The notes under the pieces: generated by a model
What the model was told of the DNA's origin: nothing
The model's input: only the letters and a program-made list of their open reading frames with translations
Databases searched by the model: none
Program-made: the position numbers and the translations under genes
Part shown: positions 45,301 to 55,146 of the stretch, piece by piece
Position numbering within the stretch: the stretch's first letter is position 1
Layout of the letters: each line of letters opens with the position of its first letter
Source of the DNA: CAVUQH01 sp963774445
GTDB taxonomy: Bacteria; Myxococcota_A; Polyangia; Haliangiales; Haliangiaceae
Length of the DNA: 64,000 nt
NCBI GenBank assembly: GCA_963774445.1
Contig: CAVZFC010000031.1
Coordinates: 124,001 to 188,000 of the forward strand
Reading direction: 5' to 3'

Positions 45301-45470
45301 TTGTGCTTGCTCACCTTGGGGGCCGGCGCGCCCGGCGCGGCCCGCACTTCCTGCTCGCCCACGCCCAGGCGGATGAGGCCCTCGGGCGACGGGCGGGTAA
45401 TGGTGAGCACGAGCGCGCTGACCAGGGCGATGCCTGCGATCAGCGCGGTGGTAGAGAACCTACTCCGCAT
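42381..45470 (-). CDS. S41-family C-terminal processing peptidase with C-terminal SH3-like module
   Basis: The protein has 1029 residues with an N-terminal membrane anchor (LIAGIALVSALVLTI). An N-terminal helical domain with LDPHSVLLDPETAREM, a PDZ domain (VRPMKDTPAWTAGLKAGDYI) and the S41 core follow. The catalytic Ser lies in LVVLVNGSSASASEIVAGAL and Lys in TTFGKGSVQ. Beyond residue 470 are an acidic insert, two beta-sandwich domains (SGDTVKVIGTVTNTGTAPAY; GETHHLRVNIKNIGKGTSGE), a bacterial SH3 domain (AVREGASSSSNVVGWAKRGS) and a last beta domain. Such long forms are common among Myxococcota relatives of CtpA. It should cut periplasmic proteins near their C-termini, and SH3b suggests binding to the cell wall. 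Confidence 0.9.
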   Translation of the reverse strand: MRSRFSTTALIAGIALVSALVLTITRPSPEGLIRLGVGEQEVRAAPGAPAPKVSKHNLTGLKVFNVTLVRIRDAYVDPSRISPKEMLYAALDSVQFDIPEVLVEPYRDRDEVVVQVNDKRQTFSTSEVDSPWRLAGKLKRVFRFIEANMNPGADLAEVEYSAVNGMLRTLDPHSVLLDPETAREMDVLTSGKFGGLGIVIRMRDRKLTIVRPMKDTPAWTAGLKAGDYIYKINDEITENLTLNEAVSRMRGDPGTPIVLWIKHKGQANAVRYEITRDIIRVESVDSQLLDGGVGYIRLKQFSGRSAREVKDAVAALKKKGAKGFILDLRGNPGGLLEQAIQIADQFVDSGTIVTTVGGRERDPRRAKRKGTDSKSPLVVLVNGSSASASEIVAGALKNLDRALIVGSTTFGKGSVQILYDNNDGSKLKLTIAQYLTPGDRSIQSVGIAPDIDLQRMYVSDTNQKPGDGVRLLRSSHGFHERDLESHLTSRYARRADKPAYELPFLYEPPKDPSAAPDDATALPDGEDEGAGDPDGELDDQFVMDFEIGLARKLVASATSSTRKGMIKGARQIVQKSRTEQQAKLAAALSKLGVDWSAPQVAQQGSGAAALKAEIKLDPSGPIHSGDTVKVIGTVTNTGTAPAYQAFAQVKADDRVFDETELAFGKVDPGQTRSWTSYVKVPEDAPDRLDLLSFHIRDASGQTVEAQPIKLRVEAATRPVFAYSYQLIDEGNGDGLVQKGETHHLRVNIKNIGKGTSGETTALLRNTSGDGVLVKKGRFELGKLDPGKTATVDFVWNVTSDLKADQAVLEMTVYDTVLHEAVTEKLEYPVHDPSAGPARAGGSVAVRKSGAAVREGASSSSNVVGWAKRGSVFKVTGKEGNWYRVDLGDHRPGFLASSKVARSSSSANPVTKPNWQVTPPTLALKVPSLETADDHYTLSGVASDDTHVEDVYVFVSNADAKVDNKKVFYKSNRGAKSSDKMSFTSDIPLWPGSNRITVVVRENDDVRSAETLYLYRKGGPAGIATNAKSK

Positions 45471-45579
45471 GAGGACGAGTATAGACGCGCGATCGGGGAC
45501 GAGCCATCACTCATTGCCCGCGGCCGGTGCCGGTTTTCGACGGATTTCGCCAGATTAGACCACCCCCGGCGCTCGTGCG

Positions 45580-46161
45580 TCAGAGGTCGGCCGGGTCGTC
45601 GCCGGCCGGCTCGGCGACGTCGAGTCGGCCGTGCAGGCCCAGCCTGGAGGCGATCCGATAGAGGCCGGAGCGGGCGCCCGAGGGCAGGGCAGCGCGCTGC
45701 CGCTCGAGCTCGGCGACCAGCGCGTCCAGCTTGTCGCCGCCAGAATCGAGCAGCGACTGGCACAGCTCGCGCAGCCGGCGGGCCAGGGCCGGCGCCGCCG
45801 CATCGGTGGAGATCGCCAGAGCGATCGGTCCGCGGCGGGCGAGCGCTGGCATCGCCAGGTCCGACAGGTCGGGCAGGTCGTGGGCGTAGACCAGAGCGCC
45901 GGCGGCGCGGGCGTCGGCGGCGACACGGGCGTTGAGCTCCGGGTCGGCCTGGGCGAAGACGGCGAAGGCGCCAGCCAAGCGGTCACCTATCCGGCCAGCT
46001 GACCGATCGGGCAGGTAGTCGGCGGCGGCGATCCGCTCGATCCGGGCGCCGGCCGCGGCGAGGCGGACCGCGCGTTCTTCCGCGGCAGCGCCGTCGCCCA
46101 CCACGATCACCTGCCGATCGGCGACGTAGAGCGACACGGATAGGGCTGGACGGCGCTTCAC
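45580..46161 (-). CDS. Siroheme synthase N-terminal domain (precorrin-2 dehydrogenase/ferrochelatase-like)
   Basis: The gene encodes 193 residues. The start MKRRPALSVSLYVADRQVIV leads into a nucleotide-binding loop (VVGDGAAAEERAVRLAAAGA) and later ALAISTDAAAPALARRLREL, the layout of the CysG/Met8 N-terminal module that oxidises precorrin-2 with NAD and may insert iron. The usual glycine loop is G-x-G-x-x-A; here it reads GDGAAA, within family variation. It stands alone, without the methyltransferase half, as Met8-type proteins do. It is divergent from rpoH with 50 bp between. Confidence 0.75.
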   Translation of the reverse strand: MKRRPALSVSLYVADRQVIVVGDGAAAEERAVRLAAAGARIERIAAADYLPDRSAGRIGDRLAGAFAVFAQADPELNARVAADARAAGALVYAHDLPDLSDLAMPALARRGPIALAISTDAAAPALARRLRELCQSLLDSGGDKLDALVAELERQRAALPSGARSGLYRIASRLGLHGRLDVAEPAGDDPADL

Positions 46162-46193
46162 CGCCCATGGATAGCACGGGCCGCGGCGGCGCG

Positions 46194-46199
46194 TATAAT
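46194..46199 (+). promoter_or_regulatory. Candidate -10 box upstream of rpoH
   Basis: TATAAT at 46194-46199 is a perfect -10 hexamer in a very GC-rich intergenic stretch, 12 bp ahead of the rpoH start. No good -35 box lies 17 bp upstream (TAGCAC at best). If used, the mRNA would have a very short leader. It could equally be chance. Confidence 0.3.
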
Positions 46200-46211
46200 G
46201 GGGCGCTCGCG

Positions 46212-47285
<1,074 letters not shown>

Positions 47286-47291
47286 GCGGGC

Positions 47292-48134
47292 GTGGCCGGC
47301 ACTCTCTACGTCGTCGCGACGCCGATCGGCAACCTCGAGGACATGAGCGCGCGGGCGGTTCGCGTGCTCGGCGAGGTGTCGCTGATCGCGGCCGAGGACA
47401 CGCGGACGGCGGCGCGGCTGCTCGGTCACTTCGGCGTCAAGGCGCCGCGGGTGGTGTCGTTCTTCGAGGGCAACGAGGCCGCGCGCGCCACCGAGCTGGC
47501 GGCCGAGCTCGAGGCCGGTCGTGACGTGGCGGTGATCAGCGAGGCGGGGATGCCGGGCATCTCGGATCCGGGCGAGCGGGCGGTGCGCGCGGCGGTGGAG
47601 GTGGGCGCCCCGGTGGTGGTCATTCCCGGGCCAGTGGCCGCGGTTGTTGCGCTGGTGGCCAGCGGGCTGCCGTCGGCGCCGTTCCTGTTCGTCGGCTTTC
47701 CGCCGCGCGAGGAGGGGCCGCGGCGCGAGCTTTTCGGCAGCCTGCGGGCGACCCCGGCGACGCTGATCTTCTACGAGTCGCCCGAGCGCGCCGGCGCCGC
47801 GCTGGCCGACCTGCGCGACGCCATGGGCGGCGAACGGCGGGCGTCGTTGTCGCGCGAGCTGACCAAGATGTACGAGGAACACGTGCGCGGCACGCTGGCC
47901 GAGCTGGCGGAGCGCTTCGCCGAGGTGGCGCCGCGCGGCGAGTGCACGCTGGTCGTCGAGGGCGCGCCGGAGGGCGCGGGCGCGGAGGAGGTCAACGTCG
48001 AGGGCGAGCTGCGAGCGTTGCTCGAATCGGGGCTGGGACCCAAGGACGCGGCGGCGCGCCTGGTCGTGCGCACCGGCAAGCCGCGGCGGCAGCTGTATCA
48101 GCTGGCGCTTTCGCTGCTGCGCGAGCGGCGGTAA
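47292..48134 (+). CDS. rsmI: 16S rRNA (cytidine-1402-2'-O)-methyltransferase RsmI
   Basis: GTG 47292 starts a 280-residue protein with all RsmI hallmarks: VATPIGNLEDMSARAVRVL, LIAAEDTRTAARLLGHFG, VAVISEAGMPGISDPGERAV, VVVIPGPVAAVVALVASGLP, FLFVGFPPREEGPRRELF and LIFYESPERAGAAL. It methylates C1402 of 16S rRNA in the decoding centre using SAM. The gene lies 6 bp after rpoH and 9 bp before a protease gene, so the three probably form one operon. Confidence 0.95.
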   Translation: MAGTLYVVATPIGNLEDMSARAVRVLGEVSLIAAEDTRTAARLLGHFGVKAPRVVSFFEGNEAARATELAAELEAGRDVAVISEAGMPGISDPGERAVRAAVEVGAPVVVIPGPVAAVVALVASGLPSAPFLFVGFPPREEGPRRELFGSLRATPATLIFYESPERAGAALADLRDAMGGERRASLSRELTKMYEEHVRGTLAELAERFAEVAPRGECTLVVEGAPEGAGAEEVNVEGELRALLESGLGPKDAAARLVVRTGKPRRQLYQLALSLLRERR

Positions 48135-48143
48135 GGTCGGTGC

Positions 48144-49496
48144 ATGTTGCGCGCCCTGTGGATCGCCGTGGCGATCGGGCTCGCCGTCGTCCCCGCCCGC
48201 GCGGGAGAAGACAGCGACGTCCCCGAGGTGCCGTTCGAGCGCTACACGCTGGACAACGGCCTGGAGGTGATCCTTCACCGCGACACCCGCGTGCCGATCG
48301 TCGGCGTCGAGGTCTGGTACCACGTCGGCAGCGCCGACGAGCAGCCGGGCCAGAGTGGGTTTGCCCACCTGTTCGAGCACATGTTCAAGAACTCGCAGCA
48401 CCTGCACGGGCGCCTGCACTACGACGTGTTGAAAGCCGCCGGGTCGATCGCCGCCAACGCGTCAACCAACAGCGACCGCACCAGCTACTACGAGATCTTG
48501 CCGTCCAATCAGCTCGCGCTGGCGCTGTGGCTGGAGAGCGACCGCATGGGCTACTTCCTGCCCGGGCTCGACGAGCCGCGGTTCGACAGCCAGCGCGAGG
48601 TGGTGCGCAACGAGCGCCGGCAGAACTACGACAACCGGCCGTACGGCCGCGACCGTTTCGCTGTCGCCGCCGCGCTGTACCAGGAAGGGCACCCGCGGCG
48701 CTACCTGACGATCGGCCGCCACGAGGAGATCGAGGCGGCGACGCTGGCGCGGGTGAAGCGCTTCTATCGGACCTGGTACGTGCCGGCCAACGCGACGCTG
48801 CTCATCGCCGGCGACTTCGACCCGGACGAGGCCCGGGCGCTGGTGCAGAAGTGGTTCGGCGATTTTCCCAGGTCGGCGAAGCCGCCGCGCCGCGTGGTGC
48901 CGGCCGACCCGATCGAGGGACCGGTGGTGCGCGAGATCGAGGATCCGTTCGCCAAGCTGAGCCGGTTGCACTACGTCTGGCACTCGCCACCGGCGATGGC
49001 GCCGGGGGACGCCGAGCTCGACATCGTCGGGGCGACGCTGGCGCGGACCGGCAGCGGGCGGCTGTACGAGTCGCTCGTGGTCGAAAAGCAGCTGGCCCAG
49101 GCGATCGACGCCTACCAGCTGGGCATGGACGGCGCCGGCGAGTTCCACGTGATCATCAACCTGCGCACGGGCGCCGACCGGGCCGAGGTCGAGCGGCTGG
49201 TCAACGAGGCGCTGGCGCGCCTGGCCACCGAGCCGATCAGCGCGCGCGAGCACGCGCGGGCCATCGCCAACGTCGAGGCGTCGCGGATCTGGGGGCTCGA
49301 GAGCCTGAAGAACCGCATGTCCTGGCTCCAGTGGTGTAACCAGTACACCGGCGACCCCGGCTGCATCCCGCCCGATCTGCAGCGCTATCGCGATACGACG
49401 CCCAGTGGCATCCGCGCCGCGGTGGCGCGCTGGCTGGTGGCGTCCAAGCGGGCGGAGGTGGTGACGATGCCGGCCGGCGCCGGAGTGGATCCGTAG
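48144..49496 (+). CDS. M16-family zinc metallopeptidase
   Basis: The protein has 450 residues with a signal peptide (LRALWIAVAIGLAVVPARAG). The inverted zinc motif HLFEH lies in FAHLFEHMFKNSQHLHGRLH near residue 76, with the downstream Glu in the helix after GYFLPGLDEPRFDSQREVV. The second half has the M16_C layout (YLTIGRHEEIEAATLARVKR, ANATLLIAGDFDPDEARALV). It is expected in the periplasm or outer-membrane face. At this length it is one half-type subunit, which usually works with an inactive partner; no partner gene is adjacent. Confidence 0.9.
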   Translation: MLRALWIAVAIGLAVVPARAGEDSDVPEVPFERYTLDNGLEVILHRDTRVPIVGVEVWYHVGSADEQPGQSGFAHLFEHMFKNSQHLHGRLHYDVLKAAGSIAANASTNSDRTSYYEILPSNQLALALWLESDRMGYFLPGLDEPRFDSQREVVRNERRQNYDNRPYGRDRFAVAAALYQEGHPRRYLTIGRHEEIEAATLARVKRFYRTWYVPANATLLIAGDFDPDEARALVQKWFGDFPRSAKPPRRVVPADPIEGPVVREIEDPFAKLSRLHYVWHSPPAMAPGDAELDIVGATLARTGSGRLYESLVVEKQLAQAIDAYQLGMDGAGEFHVIINLRTGADRAEVERLVNEALARLATEPISAREHARAIANVEASRIWGLESLKNRMSWLQWCNQYTGDPGCIPPDLQRYRDTTPSGIRAAVARWLVASKRAEVVTMPAGAGVDP

Positions 49497-49603
49497 CGCC
49501 CGCCGGACGTGCCGGCGCTGCTCGCCTGTCTGGATGACGCGAGGCCGACGAAGTCCCCGCGCCCGCCCTCACGCCCGCGCTCGCCCTCACGCCCACCACC
49601 GCT

Positions 49604-49648
49604 CACCCTGAGCGTAGCCCGCGCTTGCGCGGGCGAAGTCGAAGGGTG
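49604..49648 (+). repeat. REP-like palindrome, forward copy
   Basis: CACCCTGAGCGTAGC leads into the perfect inverted repeat CCCGCGC/GCGCGGG with a TT loop, then GAAGTCGAAGGGTG. The outer arms CACCCT/AGGGTG pair as well. The ends CCCTGAGCG and GTCGAAGGG are widespread in extragenic palindromes of GC-rich bacteria. Confidence 0.75.
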
Positions 49649-49693
49649 TCCCACGCGTCGCCCCAGCTGTCCGCCCCGAGGATCGGCGCGTTG

Positions 49694-49741
49694 CGCCCTT
49701 CGACTGATCGGCGCGCTCGCGCACGCCGATCGCTCAGGGCG
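49694..49741 (-). repeat. REP-like palindrome, inverted copy
   Basis: CGCCCTTCGACT leads into GATCGGCG...CGCCGATC and closes with GCTCAGGGCG, the reverse complement arrangement of the element at 49604-49648 with a different inner stem. The pair is separated by 45 bp, a typical spacing for REP doublets. Confidence 0.7.
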
Positions 49742-49824
49742 ACCGGATCCGCAGGCAGTGCGTACTTGCCTCGCCCGCGCTGGGGCGTCGGGGCGCGGGC
49801 CTGAGAGGGGCGCCGAGGCGCGGC

Positions 49825-51018
49825 TCAGTCGCAGGACTCGGTGTCGCCGAGGCGGCAGGCCAGGGCGCGGAGCTCCTTGGCGCGGTCGGGTTCCTTCGAC
49901 TTGATCAGGCCGGCCAGCTCGCGGCAGGCGGGGCCCATGCCCATGTTGCACGCCTGGCCGTAGTAGCCGATCGCCTTGTCGACGTTCTCCGGGCTGGGGT
50001 CCACCATCGACATCTGGCCCATGCGGTAGCAGCCGGTGGTGTCGCCGAGCTTGCACGAGCGCTGGTAGAGCTTCAGCGCCTGCGCGGGGCCGCCGGTCTT
50101 GATCTGGCCGTCCATCATCAGCTCGGCCATGGTGCCGCAGCCGGGGGCGTAGGCGTTGTCGCACGCCTTCTGGAACATGGCGTAGGCCTGCTCGGAGCTC
50201 TGGCCGATGCCCGGGGCGCCGTTCATGTAGAAGCGTCCGAGCTGGTTGCACGCCTCGCCGGCGCCGCGGTTGCAGGCGTCGGTGAGTAGGCCGATTGCGC
50301 GCTGGGGATCGGGCTGGGTGATCTTTCCGGCGACCAGAGCGTTGGCCAGGGTCACGCAGCCCTTGTCGGATCCGCCGGTGCAGGACTTCTCGTACAGGGA
50401 GAGGGGGCTGGTCGCGTCCCCGGCGCTGACGAGGCCGCGCTCGTGCAGGAGGCCGAGGTCGGCGCAAGCGTCGGCGTCGCCACCGTCGCACGCGGGCTGG
50501 AACGCCTTGGCAGCGCGGGCAAACGCGTCGCGGGCGGCGTCCTTGTCGACGGCGACCCCGGCGCCGACCAGGTGCATGATGCCGGCGTTCTGGCAGCCGC
50601 TGCCGACGCCGGCGGCACACGCGGCGTTCGACAGCTGCAGGGCTCGGGCGTGATTTTGATCGCCGCCCAGGCCGTTGAGCAGCATGTCGCCGAGGGCGGC
50701 GCAGGCCGGCTGGTCGCCGGCCTTGCACGCCTTCTCGTAGGTGGCGCGGGCGCGGGCGAGGTCGGGGTCGCGGCCGGCGGCGCCATGGCGGAGCAGCGCG
50801 CCCAGCTCGCGGCAGGCGACGGCGTCACCGCCATCGCAGCGCGGGGTGCAGTCGTCCACACTGGCGCACGCGGCGCTCTTCTTGGCGGCGGCCGGCGCGG
50901 TCGGCTGGTCGGCAGTCGCCGCGGGTGGATTGTGCTCGCTCTTGCTCTTGTTGGTGCGCTTGCAGCCGCCGATCGCCAGGGCGGCGGCGGCGAAGAGAAT
51001 CGCGACTCGGATTCGCAT
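49825..51018 (-). CDS. SEL1-repeat Cys-rich lipoprotein
   Basis: ATG 51018 opens a lipoprotein signal (VAILFAAAALAIGGC). The rest, to 397 residues in all, is a run of about nine Sel1-like helical repeats with paired cysteines (YEKACKAGDQPACAALGDML, LYQRSCKLGDTTGCYRMGQM), like the Helicobacter HcpA group. These solenoids bind partners and are disulfide-stabilised outside the cytoplasm. It is followed on the same strand by nothing and preceded after 14 bp by a second SEL1 gene, so both are cotranscribed. Confidence 0.85.
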   Translation of the reverse strand: MRIRVAILFAAAALAIGGCKRTNKSKSEHNPPAATADQPTAPAAAKKSAACASVDDCTPRCDGGDAVACRELGALLRHGAAGRDPDLARARATYEKACKAGDQPACAALGDMLLNGLGGDQNHARALQLSNAACAAGVGSGCQNAGIMHLVGAGVAVDKDAARDAFARAAKAFQPACDGGDADACADLGLLHERGLVSAGDATSPLSLYEKSCTGGSDKGCVTLANALVAGKITQPDPQRAIGLLTDACNRGAGEACNQLGRFYMNGAPGIGQSSEQAYAMFQKACDNAYAPGCGTMAELMMDGQIKTGGPAQALKLYQRSCKLGDTTGCYRMGQMSMVDPSPENVDKAIGYYGQACNMGMGPACRELAGLIKSKEPDRAKELRALACRLGDTESCD

Positions 51019-51032
51019 CCGCACGGCGTACT

Positions 51033-52241
51033 TCACCGCGCGGGCGGCGTCAATGGCGTGCTCAGATTCTGCAGCTCGCGGCACGATCCCTGGTCGCCAA
51101 AGCTGCAGGCGCGGCGGTAGAGGGGGATGGCCTTGGCCAGGTCCGCGGGAATCTCCTTGCCTCGCTGGTACATCATGCCGGCCAGGAAGCAGCCCTTGGT
51201 CGAGCCGATGTGGCAGGCGCGCTCGAGGTGGCCCACCGACGCCTGGTACTGCTTCTGGTGCATCTCCAGCCGGGCCAGCTCGACGCAACCCTTGGCGTCG
51301 CCGGCGGCACAGCTGGCGGTGAGCAGCGCCCGCGCCCGCGCCGGCGCCCCGGGCACGGTGGCGTCAACCGACATGCTGCCCAGCTTGGTGCAGGCGTTGC
51401 GGTCGCCCTTGCGGCAGGCGCTGTCCAGGAGCTTCAGCGCGCCGGCCATGTCGCGCTTCATGCCCACGCCGTCGAGCATCAGCATGCCCAGGTTGCGGCA
51501 GGCCAGCGGATGCCCGCGGTCACAGCTCTCCTTCATCAGCTGGTTCGCCCGGACCGGGTCCGGCGGCAGGCCGCGGCCGAGACCGGTGTCGAGGGCCAGG
51601 TTGACGCACGCGTCCTCGTTGCCGCCATCGCACGCCTTGCGGTAGATCGCCACCGCCTTGCCCGGATCGGCGGGCACGCCGTAGCCACTCTCGTACATGA
51701 CCCCAAGGTTCATGCACCAGCCCTGGTCGCCGGCGTCGCACGCCTTCTGGTAGACGGCGATCGCCTTGCGGAACTCCTCGTTGGCGCGGTCGTGGTCAAC
51801 CTCGACGCCGCTGCCGCTGCCGTACATCAGCCCGATGTTGAAGCAGCCGACGCCGGCGCCCAGGTCGCAGGCGCGGCGGTACGCTGTCATCGCCCGCCCA
51901 GGATCGGCGGGGATGCCGACGCCGTCTTGCGCGGCCAGCCCCAACGCCCCGCAGCTCTGGCCGAAGCCGGCGTCACAGCCCTTCTCGTAGAGCGCCGCCG
52001 CCCGCGCCAGCGTCTCCTGGGGATCGCCGCCGGTCAGGCCGGAGGCCACGGCAGCGGCACGCGCCGCCTCGGCCTGGTCGAAGAAGCCCTTGCCGCGGCC
52101 GGGAATGGCCGGCGCGGAGGCGGCGTCGCCGGCCGTGGCAGTGCCCTCGTGCTCGGCGGCAGGCGCGGCGTCGGGCGTGCGTTTGCAGGCCGTGACCGCA
52201 ACCAGTGCGACCAGGAGCGCTCTAGAACAACAGCCGCGCAT
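51033..52241 (-). CDS. SEL1-repeat Cys-rich lipoprotein
   Basis: The gene encodes 402 residues starting with a lipoprotein signal (RALLVALVAVTAC). At least nine Sel1 repeats of about 36 residues with cysteine pairs follow (LYEKGCDAGFGQSCGALGLA, AYRRACDLGAGVGCFNIGLM, IYRKACDGGNEDACVNLALD). The start overlaps the end of the barrel protein gene by 20 bp, and the second SEL1 gene follows after 14 bp, so barrel, SEL1 and SEL1 form one operon. A partner-binding role at the outer membrane is inferred. Confidence 0.85.
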   Translation of the reverse strand: MRGCCSRALLVALVAVTACKRTPDAAPAAEHEGTATAGDAASAPAIPGRGKGFFDQAEAARAAAVASGLTGGDPQETLARAAALYEKGCDAGFGQSCGALGLAAQDGVGIPADPGRAMTAYRRACDLGAGVGCFNIGLMYGSGSGVEVDHDRANEEFRKAIAVYQKACDAGDQGWCMNLGVMYESGYGVPADPGKAVAIYRKACDGGNEDACVNLALDTGLGRGLPPDPVRANQLMKESCDRGHPLACRNLGMLMLDGVGMKRDMAGALKLLDSACRKGDRNACTKLGSMSVDATVPGAPARARALLTASCAAGDAKGCVELARLEMHQKQYQASVGHLERACHIGSTKGCFLAGMMYQRGKEIPADLAKAIPLYRRACSFGDQGSCRELQNLSTPLTPPAR

Positions 52242-53583
52242 CGACCAGGAAGGTGTAGTCGGTGGCGCCGTCCAGGCGGTAGCGCCGTCCGACCAGGTCG
52301 ATGGTCTCGGCGTAGTGCGGGTTGACCTCGTCGGTGCCGGGGTCGACCACGTCGTTGGACATGACCTCGCAGTCGGGCGGCTGCGCCGAGCCGCTGCAGG
52401 TCGGCTTGTCCCGCCCCGCGTCGGCGAAGCTGATGATGTGGCTCTGGTCGTGGGTCAGCTGGAAGCCGGCGCCGAAGCGGACCTTCTCGCCCAGCTCTGC
52501 CTGGATGCCGACGAGCCCGCCCATGCTCAGGTAGTTCTCGACGTTGGACACGCCCGGGTACGACGCCGCCTGCACGCCGGCGGTCAGCGGATCTTTGTCC
52601 AGCACCAGTGGCCCGCCCACGCGCGCGTCGCCGGCGTACTGGAAGATCTCCCACATCTCGGTGTAGGCGCGGCCCTCGAACTGGCCGACCAGTGACGCCT
52701 CGAACTGCAGGCTCACGCGCTGGTGGTCTTTCGGCTTGTTCAAGAGGAACGCGTCGAAGCCGAAGCGGGTGCCCGCCTGCTGTTGCGCGGCGGTGCGGCG
52801 ACTGCCGAAGCCGAGGTCGTCGAAATGCGAATCCTTGGTCTGCTTGAACGGCGCCCGCCACCACAGCTCGACGTACGGCTCGGCCCAGGTCAGCTGCTTG
52901 GCGATCGAGGTCGACAGGTTGACCTCCCACAGGCCGCGGCCGACCCCGGTGTCGCCCTCGGGATCCATGCGGTCGAACGACTGCACCGTGCCGATCGGGA
53001 TGCGCACCTCGGCCTGCAGCTTCCATGTCGGCTTGGTGTCGTCGCGCTCCTGGTTCATCGGCGCGACGCCGAGCCCCAGGTAGACCTGGTCGAGCCCGGC
53101 GCGGGTCGGCCCGCGGAAGATCCGCTTGCCGGAGGTGAAGCCGGGGCCGGTCGGGTCGTGGCTGTCGAAGCCGTTTTGCGGCAGCAGGCCGTCGCGGATG
53201 GTCGAGCTGGCGCTGCGGTCAACGTCGAGGCTGAGCGAGCGGGTGTCGCGGATGACGATCGGCAGACCGACGGAGACCCACGTGTCGTGGAACAGCCCCA
53301 TCTGCATCTCGGGCGTCAGCGTGTGCCGCGTGCCCGCGTACGACAGATCGTCGTCGAGCGGGATCGGGTCATCGGCCGTGGTCCCGGCCTCGCCGACGTT
53401 CTCGCGCTGGATCTTGCCGCGACGCACATCGAGCGAATAATCCAGGCGCAGGTTGAGGTCGAAGTCATCGCCCTCGTCGAACGCGCTCGGGACCTCGGAG
53501 TACGGACCGGCGTGCGCGTGCGGCGCCGCCAGCCCGAGCGCGAGCGCCGCCGCGGCCGCCCCTGTAAAACCCCGCGAGATCAA
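52222..53583 (-). CDS. Outer-membrane beta-barrel protein
   Basis: The product is about 453 residues if TTG 53583 is the start (ISRGFTGAAAAALALGLAAP as signal peptide); an alternative CTG or GTG lies upstream. The mature part is made of alternating beta strands (WKLQAEVRIPIGTVQSFDRM, EPYVELWWRAPFKQ, GEKVRFGAGFQLTHDQSH) and ends in TDYTFLVDARLLF with a terminal Phe, the usual barrel insertion signal. No specific transporter family is recognised. It heads an operon with two SEL1 lipoproteins and lies 67 bp after the NtrC-type regulator gene. Confidence 0.7.
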   Translation of the reverse strand: MISRGFTGAAAAALALGLAAPHAHAGPYSEVPSAFDEGDDFDLNLRLDYSLDVRRGKIQRENVGEAGTTADDPIPLDDDLSYAGTRHTLTPEMQMGLFHDTWVSVGLPIVIRDTRSLSLDVDRSASSTIRDGLLPQNGFDSHDPTGPGFTSGKRIFRGPTRAGLDQVYLGLGVAPMNQERDDTKPTWKLQAEVRIPIGTVQSFDRMDPEGDTGVGRGLWEVNLSTSIAKQLTWAEPYVELWWRAPFKQTKDSHFDDLGFGSRRTAAQQQAGTRFGFDAFLLNKPKDHQRVSLQFEASLVGQFEGRAYTEMWEIFQYAGDARVGGPLVLDKDPLTAGVQAASYPGVSNVENYLSMGGLVGIQAELGEKVRFGAGFQLTHDQSHIISFADAGRDKPTCSGSAQPPDCEVMSNDVVDPGTDEVNPHYAETIDLVGRRYRLDGATDYTFLVDARLLF

Positions 53584-53650
53584 TGTCGATAGCAGGCTAT
53601 CAGAGCCGCTTTCCGCCGCGCAAGACGGCGGGCGCACGGCGTGGCCCCGG

Positions 53651-55129
<1,479 letters not shown>

Positions 55130-55146
55130 ACGTGCCTGAATTTACA

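Larger units (their letters stand above)
49497..49824. other. Intergenic region with two REP-like palindromes
   Basis: This 328-bp gap lies between the convergent M16 protease and SEL1 genes. No gene is seen. It contains two palindromic elements in opposite orientation, listed separately, and a short direct repeat CCTCACGCCCGCGCTCGCCC-like stretch at 49565-49595. Convergent genes with palindromes between them suggest that transcription ends here from both sides. Confidence 0.6.
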
